From JACQFK01 sp964619955 (GTDB lineage: Bacteria; Planctomycetota; MHYJ01; JACPRB01): a DNA stretch of 64,000 nt. Location of the stretch: NCBI GenBank assembly GCA_964619955.1, contig CAZUJF010000001.1:248001-312000 (forward strand), written 5' to 3'. The translations under genes were made by a program, and so were the position numbers. Shown one piece after another: positions 47,598 to 57,161 of the stretch; the first letter of the stretch is position 1; each line of letters starts with the position of its first letter. The notes beneath the pieces were generated by a model. The model saw only the letters and a program-made list of their open reading frames with translations, ran no database searches and was not told the DNA's origin.

Positions 47598-50500
47598 CTA
47601 TTTCGGCCCCGGCTTCGGCCAGTCGAGATGTCGGTGCAGGAACTCGAAGGTGCCGACGCCGTGGATCTTGTGCGGGCCGTTGAAGACCTCCAGTTCGGCG
47701 CGCGACCCGATGCCGAGCTGGTCATAGAGGCGCTTCACCTTGGCGAACTCGTAGGCGACCCGCTCGTCGGGGGCGACGCCGTCGTCGTGGCCGCGCTCCA
47801 CCATGAAGGGTCGCGGGGCGATCAGCGCGGCCATCTCGGCGTAGTTGAACGTGGCGGCGAGGTTCCACTCGAAGATCTCGTATTCGCCGGTGGTGACGTA
47901 CGTGTAGGGATTGTCCAGCGAGCCGTTCTTCCAGACCCAGTCGTTGAAGTCGGCGGAGCAGATCGACAGGCAGTAGCGCTTCAGGACGGCCGGGACGCGC
48001 ATCGCCGTCTTGCCGCCGTACGAGAGCCCGTAGAAGGCGATGCGCTTGGGGTCGACGAAGTCGAGCGACGCGAGCCAGCCCGTGATCTGCTCGTGCTGCG
48101 GGATGATGATCGAAAAGAGGTGCTTGCCCAGCAGGTTCGCCTTGCGCTGCAAGGTGCGGAACTTGTCCTGGCCGATGTAGGGGTTCTGGGGGGAGAAGAC
48201 CACGAAGCCGCGCTCCGCCAGCTGGCAGGCATAACGATCGTAGGCGGGGTGATTCTTGGCGGGGTCGGAGACGTCCTGGGGCCGTCCTTCCAGACCATGC
48301 TGGCAGACGACCACGGGACGGCGTTCGCCCGCTTTGAGGTCCTTGGGGACGAGAAGGATCCCGTAGGCGAAGACGTCCGGGAAGACATCGAGGACGACCT
48401 CATAGCCGCGGTACAACGGCTCGTCGTAGATCTGACGGCTGCGAGCGGCGGCGGGCAGCAGGGGGCGCTCGAAGCGACCCATCACGTCCGCGGAGAAGCG
48501 CTCGCGGAAAGCTTCCGTGGACTTCTCGAAGCCCTCGAGAGACTTCTTGTCCAGTTTGCTCCAGAACTGGGTCTGCCGGGTCGATTCCCCCAGGCGGAGC
48601 AGATGCTGGGTGTCGTTCAGGAGTTCGTCCATCTGGCGCTTTTCACGGGCGAGTGGGTCGTGGTTCTTTCTCAGCAGCGTGACCTGCAGTTCCCCGGATT
48701 CCACGTAGCGGGCGGGGAGCAGGGCTTCCGGAACCTTGGCCTCAGCGGCGCCGCCCAGGAGCTGCTTGAGCCGCTCCATTTCGGCGGCCGAGTCCGCGGC
48801 GCTGGGGCTGGTCCAGCGTCCGGGCGCGGCGCCGCTGCGGCCGCCTTTGGGCGCCGGAGGGCCGCTCACTTCGAGGGACGGCCCCTGGTCGATGCTGAAG
48901 CCGCGGGGATGGATCAGGGAGGCGAGTTCCGCATCGCCGAACTCCCTCAGGAATCCGAAGAGGTTGCGATAGATCGGCTCCTTCCAAAGCTCCTGGCGCG
49001 AGGCAAACCAGGACTCCACGTGAACGGCGTCGATCCGCGGATCCAGGGCGCCGGCGATGAGGGACGTCAGGCCGCCTTCGCCGATGCCGAAGAGCCCGAT
49101 CAGCGGATCACGGCCGGCGGCGTCCCGCACGATCCAGTCCACGGCCGCCATGATCTTCTGGGCTTCGTAACCGGGCAGCGTGCGGCCCACGACGAAGGCC
49201 GGCCGGTAGACGAACTCCCGGTGAGGCTGGTTGGTGGCCTTGCCGATGGCGGAGACCGAGTACGTGTCGGCACGGCGGAGGCTTTGCAGAACCAGCACGC
49301 GGTAGCCCGATTCCGCCAGGTGCCGTGCGTACTGATGCCCGCGTTTGAGTCCCTCCTCGAGGCCGACGAGTTGTTCGGGGCTCTGATCGGCATCCGGGAC
49401 GACGATCATCGTCGCGACCGGGGGCGCGCCCGTGGGCTGCAGCAGCAGGCCTTCAGCGGTGACCTGGCGCAGGACCGGCCAGCGGAGGGCGAAGACGTCG
49501 AAGCCCCGGCCCTGGCCGAGTTTGTCGGGTTGTCCCAGCGTCGCGAGCCGTTCCGGGGCTTCGAAAGGAATCCGGGGATCCTGGGCGCCGACCAAAATCC
49601 GCAGGCGTTCGCGGTTGGGCTCGACGGACTTGGCGTACGCCGCCGGGGAACTGGGGTCGCGCTTCCACAAGGTCGCCCGCTGCTCGACCGAAGCCGCGAG
49701 TTCCTTCAACAGGAACTGGTCGACGCCCTCGATCATCTTGGCGGCGAGGTCGCCCTGCCAGTCCAGGGTCGCCGTGCCGGGCAGGGGGCCTCCGCCGGCC
49801 TGTTTGCGTTCGGGCGTACGCTTGGCGGTCCAATGCAGGGCGTTGACCAGCAGCCTGATGAAACCCGCCTCCTTGAAGTCCTCCTGGGCGCCGAGCGACG
49901 TGTAGAACACTCGTCCGCCGTTATGGACGCGCGTCCACGCCATCGGCTCGGTCTTGCCGTCGGCCGTGCCGATCATCAGCGTCTCGGTGTCCGCCGCATT
50001 GGAGGGATTCTTGTAGAGACCCGCCTTGGTGATGAAGGGGGAGACGCCTTCCATGAGCGGGTGCCCTTTGGCGGTCGGAGTGAACGTCAGCCGGCACTCC
50101 GCGCCTTTCCCGTAATGATTCGAGTAGCTGCCTCCGAAGACCTCCTTGTCGAGGTCCAGCCAGGTCTGGAAGGCATGGCTGGCGGTGCGGACGCCGACGA
50201 GGGGCTTCCCGGTGGCGCAGTACTTTTTGACGAGGTCCAAGGCCGCGCCGCTGATCTTGAGGCGCCGCGTGAAGAGCAGCGCCACGTCGCAGGTCTCGAG
50301 TCCTTCCAGGCCGGGGATCTCCTCGTCGGTCTTCCGGAAGGCGCGGGTGCAGACGACCTGGTAATACTTCTCGAGGTGTTCCTGGAGCGCCGTGAGCGAG
50401 GCGTCGGATTCGTACTCGAGGGAGCCGGAGATGAGCAGCACCTTGAGCGGGGCCTGGGTCTGCGCGGCGGCGGCCACGGGTCCTTCGCCCCGAAGGTAGG

Positions 50501-53330
50501 CGAAGAGATCCCGGATCTCCGGATCGCTCAGGGGGTCGAGCAGCTTCTCCGGCATCAGCGACAGCGCGGCGGGGCGCTGCTGCTCGATCCGGGCTTTCGC
50601 GATCACGTGGCGGATGGACTGCGCATCGAGCAGCGTCAGCGCTTCCGGGCCGTCTTCAACGATCAGTCCTGAGAGGACCTGGCCGTCTCGGGTGAGGAGT
50701 TGCTGGGCGTGATACTCCGGGCGGATCATGCCGCTGGGGTCGACGATGTTGGGGAGCAGGACGCCGAGGTCCTTGCGCTCCGCGCCGGTGAGCTCCGGCC
50801 CCACCTTGCCGCCCTCGCCCCAGAGGGTGTGGCAGCCGGCGCAGAGCTTCGTGTAGTGCAGGCGTCCGCGGCCGCGGTCGCCGGGGCCCTTGGAGAGGAT
50901 GTTGCGCAGCGAGCCGATCTGGGCGCGCTTCTCGCCGTCCGTAGCGGCGCCGACCTTGCCCCAGCGTTTCGCGAGGCGGGCGCCGATCGCTTCATCGCCG
51001 AGCGCGGCCATTTTCTGGAGGAGATCAAGCGGGAGGTCTTTTGCATCCACCCGGCCGGCATCCACGGCATCCAGAAGGAGTCGGGCGGGAGCGGCCCGTC
51101 CGCTGAGGAGGGCGAGGGCCTGGAGACGGGCGGGACCCTTCAAAGCGGGCCATTGAGCGAGGATGCCTTCCGCCGCCTGGGGGAACGCGGCAAGGGCCGC
51201 CAGGACGCTGCTCTGGGCCTTGGGATGGGGAAGCAGCCGCAGCAGGCCCGGGAGGGAATCCTCGCGGGCTAGTTGTCCGAGGAGGGGGACGAACGGGACC
51301 AGATCCGTCTCCCCGGCCAGGAGGGAGCGGTAGGCGGGCTCGCTGCCGAGGCGAATTGCGAAGGCGCGGCGCAGCGGGTCCGCGGGAGCATCCTTGAGCA
51401 GTCGCTCCAGCGAAGCGGCGAGCGCCGGGGGAACCTGCGACAGCGAACGGCCTTCCAGCGCCTTTTCCATGCCGCGAAGCAGGAGCGTCAGCGCCTCCGC
51501 GTCCGGGGCGGTATCCAGGAGGCGGGCCGTCGTCGCATAGTCGCCCTCCGCGAGGTAGCGCCGGCCGATGCGTTCAAGGAGGATCTTGCGGGTGAGCGGG
51601 AAGTTCCACGCCTCGCCGCTGAAGAGCGGCTCCAGAACCAGTTCCCGGGCGGAGATGGCCTTGTCCTCGACGGCCCACCAGAGGAGCAGGGGCAGATAGG
51701 GATCCTCGATATCTTCGCGACGCTGCAGCAGTTCGCGAAGGATGGGAATCGCCTGCTCCGCGGGCAGTCGTTTGGCGCTGCAGGCGAGCTGGCTGCGAAC
51801 CTGTGGAGAAGGATCGGTCCGGGCCAAGGCGGTGAATCTCGTGAGTTCGCCGACCGCAAGTGTTCGCCGATCGCCTCGCAGCCGCACCGCCCAGGCGCGG
51901 ATGGCCGGCAGGGCATGGGTCAATCCAGCCTCCGTCGTCCGATCATCGAAAGTGTCTGGGCTCGACAAAGCCCACAACGCTTCAAGGGCGGCCTTGTCGG
52001 TCCGGCGCAGCATCGCTCGAAGCGCGTCGAGATCGGAAGCTTCGAAGTGTTCTTGGAGGCGCTGGCGTTCCTGGGCCCGGTACCAGGAGTTGGGATGCCG
52101 AAACCACGCCTCCGCCGCCTTCGGCGGCGCTTCTGGCCGTGCAGGCTTGAATCCCTTGGGGGCGATCCGGTAGATGCGGCCGTTGCGGCGGTCCCAGTTG
52201 TCGCGCGGATCGACGTGGTTGAGGCGGGCGTCATACCAGTCCGCGACGTAGATCGCGCCGTCCGGGCCCGTGAGACAGTCGACGGGGCGGAACCAGGGAT
52301 CCTCCGTCGAGAGCAGCGTGCCGCCGTGCGAGGCCTTGAACGTGGAGCCGTTGCGCTCCAGCCGATGCCAATGGATCGCGTTCGAGAGGGGATTGGCGGC
52401 GACATACATCCCTTCGAGGGCCGGCATGAGGCCGCCCTGATAGACGATGCCCCCGCACGTCACGTGCCCGCCTTTGAAGTCCTTGTACGGGATGTGCTCG
52501 AAGTAGCCGTACGCATGCGGATTGTGCAGCGGGCCGTGTTTGCTGAAGCCCTTCAGATGATAGGCACCCTGCATCTGGTGCAGGGCGGCGTTCCCGCCGA
52601 AGTTCGTGCCCGCGATGAGATTTCCCTCCGCATCGAAGTCGAGTCCCCAGGTGTTGCCCCCGCCTTCCGAAAAGAGCTCGAACTCCTTCGTCACCGGATG
52701 GAAACGCCAGATCCCCTGCTGGAACTCCATGCCGCGGATCTTCGCGGTGACGGTGCTGCCGTGAGCCCCGTAGAGCCAGCCGTCCGGCCCCCATTGCAGC
52801 GAGTTGGCGTAGGCGTGGGCGTCCTCCATCCCGAAGCCCGAAAGAAGGATTTCCGGGTCGGCATCCGGGACATCATCCTGATTCCGGTCGGGATAAAAGA
52901 GCAGATAGGGCGGTTGCACGACGTAGACGCCGCCGCGGCCCAGGCAGAAGCCCGAGGCGAGGTTCAGGCCGGCGACAAAGTCCTTCGCGGTCTCGAAGAA
53001 GCCGTCGCCGTCCACATCCTCGAGAATGCTGAGTTTGTCGGCTCCCTTGGGGCCCTTGGGGGGAGGCTCGGGGACGCGGTCGTAGACGGTGCGGAGATAT
53101 TCGTCGACCTTGACGGCTTTGAGACCGGCGGGCGTGGGGTATTGCAGGTACTGCAGGACCCAGAGGCGGCCGCGCAGGTCGAAGCTCATCGAGAGGGGCT
53201 GCCGGATCTGCGGTTCCGAGGCGGCGAGGCTGGCCTCGTAGCCGTCGGCGACCTTCATGCGGCGGACGGCCTCTTGGGGGCTGAGATCTTGGGGGGCGAG
53301 CAACAACAGCGCCGCCAGGCTCAGCATCAT
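47598..53330 (-). CDS. Giant secreted fusion: PVC propeller, HEAT, cytochrome c, ThuA and two alpha/beta-hydrolase domains
   Basis: The 1910-residue protein has a signal peptide (MMLSLAALLLLAPQ). It carries a propeller with DVDGDGFFE (about 15-370), HEAT repeats (about 385-760) and a cytochrome c domain with C830-x2-C833-H834 (CAGCH). A ThuA domain follows (about 958-1175, VLLISGSLEYESD). The first alpha/beta-hydrolase-like domain (about 1190-1500) has an elbow reading GIGEG, with no Ser. The second hydrolase domain (about 1530-1905) has nucleophile S1770 (GLSYGG) and a likely late His (PHKIHG). One frame spans all modules, so the fusion is genuine unless assembly is wrong. It suggests oxidation and ester cleavage of one substrate. 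Confidence 0.9.
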   Translation of the reverse strand: MMLSLAALLLLAPQDLSPQEAVRRMKVADGYEASLAASEPQIRQPLSMSFDLRGRLWVLQYLQYPTPAGLKAVKVDEYLRTVYDRVPEPPPKGPKGADKLSILEDVDGDGFFETAKDFVAGLNLASGFCLGRGGVYVVQPPYLLFYPDRNQDDVPDADPEILLSGFGMEDAHAYANSLQWGPDGWLYGAHGSTVTAKIRGMEFQQGIWRFHPVTKEFELFSEGGGNTWGLDFDAEGNLIAGTNFGGNAALHQMQGAYHLKGFSKHGPLHNPHAYGYFEHIPYKDFKGGHVTCGGIVYQGGLMPALEGMYVAANPLSNAIHWHRLERNGSTFKASHGGTLLSTEDPWFRPVDCLTGPDGAIYVADWYDARLNHVDPRDNWDRRNGRIYRIAPKGFKPARPEAPPKAAEAWFRHPNSWYRAQERQRLQEHFEASDLDALRAMLRRTDKAALEALWALSSPDTFDDRTTEAGLTHALPAIRAWAVRLRGDRRTLAVGELTRFTALARTDPSPQVRSQLACSAKRLPAEQAIPILRELLQRREDIEDPYLPLLLWWAVEDKAISARELVLEPLFSGEAWNFPLTRKILLERIGRRYLAEGDYATTARLLDTAPDAEALTLLLRGMEKALEGRSLSQVPPALAASLERLLKDAPADPLRRAFAIRLGSEPAYRSLLAGETDLVPFVPLLGQLAREDSLPGLLRLLPHPKAQSSVLAALAAFPQAAEGILAQWPALKGPARLQALALLSGRAAPARLLLDAVDAGRVDAKDLPLDLLQKMAALGDEAIGARLAKRWGKVGAATDGEKRAQIGSLRNILSKGPGDRGRGRLHYTKLCAGCHTLWGEGGKVGPELTGAERKDLGVLLPNIVDPSGMIRPEYHAQQLLTRDGQVLSGLIVEDGPEALTLLDAQSIRHVIAKARIEQQRPAALSLMPEKLLDPLSDPEIRDLFAYLRGEGPVAAAAQTQAPLKVLLISGSLEYESDASLTALQEHLEKYYQVVCTRAFRKTDEEIPGLEGLETCDVALLFTRRLKISGAALDLVKKYCATGKPLVGVRTASHAFQTWLDLDKEVFGGSYSNHYGKGAECRLTFTPTAKGHPLMEGVSPFITKAGLYKNPSNAADTETLMIGTADGKTEPMAWTRVHNGGRVFYTSLGAQEDFKEAGFIRLLVNALHWTAKRTPERKQAGGGPLPGTATLDWQGDLAAKMIEGVDQFLLKELAASVEQRATLWKRDPSSPAAYAKSVEPNRERLRILVGAQDPRIPFEAPERLATLGQPDKLGQGRGFDVFALRWPVLRQVTAEGLLLQPTGAPPVATMIVVPDADQSPEQLVGLEEGLKRGHQYARHLAESGYRVLVLQSLRRADTYSVSAIGKATNQPHREFVYRPAFVVGRTLPGYEAQKIMAAVDWIVRDAAGRDPLIGLFGIGEGGLTSLIAGALDPRIDAVHVESWFASRQELWKEPIYRNLFGFLREFGDAELASLIHPRGFSIDQGPSLEVSGPPAPKGGRSGAAPGRWTSPSAADSAAEMERLKQLLGGAAEAKVPEALLPARYVESGELQVTLLRKNHDPLAREKRQMDELLNDTQHLLRLGESTRQTQFWSKLDKKSLEGFEKSTEAFRERFSADVMGRFERPLLPAAARSRQIYDEPLYRGYEVVLDVFPDVFAYGILLVPKDLKAGERRPVVVCQHGLEGRPQDVSDPAKNHPAYDRYACQLAERGFVVFSPQNPYIGQDKFRTLQRKANLLGKHLFSIIIPQHEQITGWLASLDFVDPKRIAFYGLSYGGKTAMRVPAVLKRYCLSICSADFNDWVWKNGSLDNPYTYVTTGEYEIFEWNLAATFNYAEMAALIAPRPFMVERGHDDGVAPDERVAYEFAKVKRLYDQLGIGSRAELEVFNGPHKIHGVGTFEFLHRHLDWPKPGPK

Positions 53331-53399
53331 GAAGGTCGTCCTTGTAGGAGGGATCCCGCCCCGCTCGTATACCTTACGGTTTCGATCCTTTGAAAGGGA

Positions 53400-55163
53400 T
53401 CAGCGCCGTTCGATTTTATCCGCCGCGCCGGCGAGACGGTAGATCTCCACCGTGCGGTCGAAGGCGGGATCCTTCGCGTTGATGAGGACCAGTTTCCGGG
53501 GGGCCAGGAGCCCGAGCGCATCGGGGATGTCGAGCGTTTGCAGGACGGCCAGGTAGTGGGGCCCCTGGAGATGCGAGACCGGCGGGTCTGCGAGGATGAC
53601 TTCCTGGACGCTGTCCGTGTAGAGCGCGGCATACGCGCCGAGGATGCCTTCGATACCCCGGCCCACGACGCGCCGCACGCCGCCCTTCATCGCCATATGC
53701 AGGGATCCGGTGCGCAAGCTGTCTCGGGTCTCCCCGAGGAGAACGAGCGAGCGTTCCACCGTATTCGGGGGATTCTTGCGCGTCCAGGTGCGCGCATCGC
53801 TGGCGTAGTCCACGCGGCCCGCTCCCAGAAACTCCTGTGCCCACTCCGGGGCTGCGGGCGTTTCTCCAGCGCGAAGGACGAACAGAGTCTCCGCCCGGCT
53901 GGGGGATCCTTCCGAGAGTGTGCTGAGGAGGGAGTCTTTCAGCTTCCGCTTGAGCCGGGCCTGCCAGTCCTTGAATTCGGAGGCGGCCGGGAGGACGGGA
54001 CGGGACACCGTGATGAATCCCTCGTCGATCTTCGTGTTCCGCTGATCGGCGGGCAGATCCTTGTCCTCGGGGAACACGCGGAGATCCTTGGGTTCGATGC
54101 GCCGTGCCAGGCCGGCATCCGCGTCCGAAACGGGCCGGGCGTCCGTCTTCAGGTGACGGTTGAACCATTCGAAGATGCCCCGGCGCAGATCGCCGCGGTA
54201 GGCGTGGCCGCCGATGCTGACGAGGGCGTCGACCTTGTCGCTCGCGCCGAATTGTGCGTACAGCGTCTCGAGACGGTTGATGATCCTCTCGTTCGCGCTC
54301 ATGGGGAAGATCGGATCCTTGTCGGAGTTGGCGAAGAGCAGCGGACGCGGCGCCACCAGCGCGGCAATGTCCGTCCAGTTCCATCGGTGTTGGTTGTAGA
54401 GGAACATGCAGTCGCAGTGGCCGTTGACGCCGTCCTCGCCGACGTAGTAGCCGAGGTCGGCCATACCGCTGACGGGGACCGCGACCTTGACGCGCGGGTC
54501 GGCGGCGGCGAGCCAGAACGTGGCGGCGCCGCCTCCGGAGATGCCGGTGGCGCCGAGGCGCTCGCGATCCACCTCGGGACGTGACTCGAGGTAGTCCAGG
54601 CCCCGCATTCCGTTCCAGCATTCCACGCCCGCCGAGGTGTAGCCGAGCGAATGCCACCACCAGCGTTGCTCGCGGTAGGTCCCGTGGTGGATGGCGCCGA
54701 TTTCGCCGAGTTGCAGCGTGTCGATGACGAGGCAGACATACCCGTGGGTCGCGAACCAGATGCCGTGATCCTGGTAGGCGGTCTTGTTGCCGTCCCGCTT
54801 CATGTTCGAGTGTCCGCAGGCGTAGAGGATCGCCGGGTGGGGTCCGGGAGCCTTCGGAAGATAGAGATTCCCCGTGACGTAGAGCCCGGGACGGCTCTGG
54901 TAGTGCAGTTTCTCGACGCTGAAGTCGGGGAAGTCGAGGCGGCCCGTGATCGTGGCGTTCAACGGCGTCCGTTCCGGCAGGGGCTGCAGGCCCAGCATCT
55001 GCAGGTACTGCTGGTGGAGGGTGGAGCGCATGTCCTCGAAGGGTTTTGAGGTGCGGCCCGGCCGGAACTCCTGCTCAAGCTCCAAGGCGCGCGCCTTGAG
55101 GACCTTTCGGATCTCGACGTCGGGATCCGAAGCCTGGCAAGCGAGCAGGAGCAGGAGGAGCAT
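53400..55163 (-). CDS. Secreted acetyl-xylan-esterase-like alpha/beta hydrolase
   Basis: The 587-residue protein has an N-terminal signal MLLLLLLACQA, possibly a lipoprotein signal (C9). An alpha/beta-hydrolase domain (about 70-340) has the elbow GISGGG with S209, an oxyanion-type GHSNMKRDG segment and a late SIGGHAYRGD His. A second, smaller hydrolase-like domain (about 395-585) resembles a degenerate copy. Relatives remove acetyl or other esters from polysaccharides. Its ATG overlaps the stop of the transglutaminase-like gene by one base (TAATG). Confidence 0.85.
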   Translation of the reverse strand: MLLLLLLACQASDPDVEIRKVLKARALELEQEFRPGRTSKPFEDMRSTLHQQYLQMLGLQPLPERTPLNATITGRLDFPDFSVEKLHYQSRPGLYVTGNLYLPKAPGPHPAILYACGHSNMKRDGNKTAYQDHGIWFATHGYVCLVIDTLQLGEIGAIHHGTYREQRWWWHSLGYTSAGVECWNGMRGLDYLESRPEVDRERLGATGISGGGAATFWLAAADPRVKVAVPVSGMADLGYYVGEDGVNGHCDCMFLYNQHRWNWTDIAALVAPRPLLFANSDKDPIFPMSANERIINRLETLYAQFGASDKVDALVSIGGHAYRGDLRRGIFEWFNRHLKTDARPVSDADAGLARRIEPKDLRVFPEDKDLPADQRNTKIDEGFITVSRPVLPAASEFKDWQARLKRKLKDSLLSTLSEGSPSRAETLFVLRAGETPAAPEWAQEFLGAGRVDYASDARTWTRKNPPNTVERSLVLLGETRDSLRTGSLHMAMKGGVRRVVGRGIEGILGAYAALYTDSVQEVILADPPVSHLQGPHYLAVLQTLDIPDALGLLAPRKLVLINAKDPAFDRTVEIYRLAGAADKIERR

Positions 55164-57091
55164 TAACGGCCTCCAGGGGTTTCGAATTCAACCCAGCGGG
55201 TTTGGACGTTCTTGCCGGTCTTGAGGTCCCACGGGGCGGGCTTTCCGGCAGGAAAGATCTTCGATTCCTTGTGAGCGCCGGCGTCGTCGCTCCAGTCGAA
55301 GGTGACCTTGGTGGCATCGTCCGCACCGGTCCGGTAGATCAGGTGCATCTCTGCGCGCAAGTAGCTTTTTCCACCGTCGTTCTTGAAGCGGACCCTCGCG
55401 GATGTCGCCTTCTCGGATTCGGGAAGGTCGATGCGCCCGTAACAGAGGCTCTGCGACCAGTAGTCCTTGGGCTCCTCGCCCCGGCGGAGGATCTGCCAGT
55501 CCTTGACGACGGGCTTCCAGGATTTCCCCCCGTCGAGCGAGTATTCGATCTGGTACTTGTACGAAGGATCGGGCGGGGAGCTGGAGGCGATGTGCCCGGC
55601 GGCGATGATGGCGGCCACGGGCTCCTTGCGGGGCGTGGCCAGTTCCAGCGTGACCGCGCGGGTGCCGAACGCGCCCTCGACAACATGCGCGCTGGCCTGG
55701 GGCAGGGTGGGGCCCGCGGAGACGATCCCGAGCCCGGACGATTCAAATGTCACGCGGCTGCCGCCGTCCTTGAGGCGGGGGATCGTGGAGGAGTTGGACT
55801 GGCAGACCGTGGTGATCCTCAAGCCGGAATCCGCGAGCGTCTTCGCGCTCGTGGCGATCTTCAGGAAATACTGCGTGAAGCCTTTGACCGCATCCGTGAG
55901 GTCCAGTCCGTCGCTGAGGGGGCCAAAGTCCTTCCAGGTGCGGCCCCGGTCCGTCGAGACGGAGACGATGCCCGCCGACTTCCCCTGAAGCACGAGGCCG
56001 TTCTTGCCGCCCGCATCGTAGATGCCCCATTCCTTCGTGTTGGGCGGGGTGCACGCGATGATGTAGGGGCTCGTGAATTCGAACGTGACGTGGCCGTCGG
56101 ACTCGTCGATGAGGCCTTCCTTGTACGTCCCGGTCTTGAAGTCGGGCTGGTAGACATACTCGGCGTTCGCAAAGCGCGCCTGTCCGTCCTTGTACGGCGA
56201 GGCCTTCGTGGCCTTGTACATCAGGTCGGGTTGATTGACCCAGGTGAGATGCCGGGCAGGTCCGGGGATCGCGCCGCTGTTGAGATTCTGGCCCCAGTGG
56301 ACGTAGGTTTTGCCGTCCGCCAGCCCGGGCTGCACATAGCGGCGCAGGCGTTCGCCCGGCCGGAGGCGGACCATCGGCGGAGCGCCTTCATAGCCGGCGT
56401 GATATTCGGCGGTGTGATACCCGGTGAAGACGCCGGCGGCGTCCTTGGCGTGCAATCCCGCGACGAGCCAGCCGTGTTGTTTGTCGAGCTTGTACGCCGG
56501 ATCGCTCAGGCGCTTCAAATCGGCTTTCACCTCGGGGATGGAGACGAGCGCGCTGCCCGCATCGTTGTAGACGACGGTGGAGATGTCGTGGTCGAGGAGG
56601 ACCCACTTGCCGTCGCCGTAGGGACCGCCGGTGAGGAAGACTTCAAACGAGTTGTGCCCGTCGACGCCCATGCCCCGGCCGCGGGTGTGGCCGAGCAGGC
56701 GGTTCATCTCGGCGGTCCACTGCGAGTGCGTCGTCCCGCACAAGCCGTAGCCGTGGGCAAAGAGGCCCGTCCAGTACTCCCGGGTGCGAAGGTCGCCGCC
56801 CTGGTTCCAGCCTTTGCCCCAGAGATCCTGCTGGCCTTCGGTGCCGTGCCAGTAGTGGGTGTTGCGCCAGAGCCAGGCGGCGAGGGCCTTGTCCTCGTCG
56901 CTCTTCACGTCGCGGCCCGTGACGCGTTTGTAGAGCTCCGCCTGGGTGGCGAAGAGCCGCTCGAAGGTGGAGCAGGAGAGCTCGCCGGGATACCAGGGAT
57001 GGTCGGTCTTGATCTGCGGGTCGCCCACGTCCGCGGTCAGGGCGGATCCGAGCAGCAGGGAAAGCAGCAGGGCCTGGGTGCCGGTCTTCAT
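55163..57091 (-). CDS. Secreted transglutaminase-like protein with beta-sandwich tail
   Basis: The 642-residue protein starts at ATG 57091 with AAGGAGG six bases upstream and has a signal peptide (MKTGTQALLLSLLLGSALTA). A transglutaminase/cysteine-protease-like triad is visible: C118 (YGLCGTT), H146 (GHNSFEVF) and D167 (VLLDHD). The C-terminal half (about 370-640) contains sialidase-like Asp-box sequences SVSTDRGRTWKDF and SLDGGKSWKPV, indicating a propeller or beta-sandwich. Whether it crosslinks, cleaves or only binds is unknown. It is coupled to the esterase gene by a TAATG overlap. Confidence 0.75.
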   Translation of the reverse strand: MKTGTQALLLSLLLGSALTADVGDPQIKTDHPWYPGELSCSTFERLFATQAELYKRVTGRDVKSDEDKALAAWLWRNTHYWHGTEGQQDLWGKGWNQGGDLRTREYWTGLFAHGYGLCGTTHSQWTAEMNRLLGHTRGRGMGVDGHNSFEVFLTGGPYGDGKWVLLDHDISTVVYNDAGSALVSIPEVKADLKRLSDPAYKLDKQHGWLVAGLHAKDAAGVFTGYHTAEYHAGYEGAPPMVRLRPGERLRRYVQPGLADGKTYVHWGQNLNSGAIPGPARHLTWVNQPDLMYKATKASPYKDGQARFANAEYVYQPDFKTGTYKEGLIDESDGHVTFEFTSPYIIACTPPNTKEWGIYDAGGKNGLVLQGKSAGIVSVSTDRGRTWKDFGPLSDGLDLTDAVKGFTQYFLKIATSAKTLADSGLRITTVCQSNSSTIPRLKDGGSRVTFESSGLGIVSAGPTLPQASAHVVEGAFGTRAVTLELATPRKEPVAAIIAAGHIASSSPPDPSYKYQIEYSLDGGKSWKPVVKDWQILRRGEEPKDYWSQSLCYGRIDLPESEKATSARVRFKNDGGKSYLRAEMHLIYRTGADDATKVTFDWSDDAGAHKESKIFPAGKPAPWDLKTGKNVQTRWVEFETPGGR

Positions 57092-57161
57092 CGGGGCCTC
57101 CTTGGCATGTCCGTTCCTGCCCATCGGTGTCCCGGCACGTCGGGCATGTAACGGAAGGCGC

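Noticed and set aside
47628..50672. Plus-strand frame of about 1000 codons within the giant fusion gene
   Set aside because: Antisense shadow; the opposite strand encodes recognisable ThuA and hydrolase domains.
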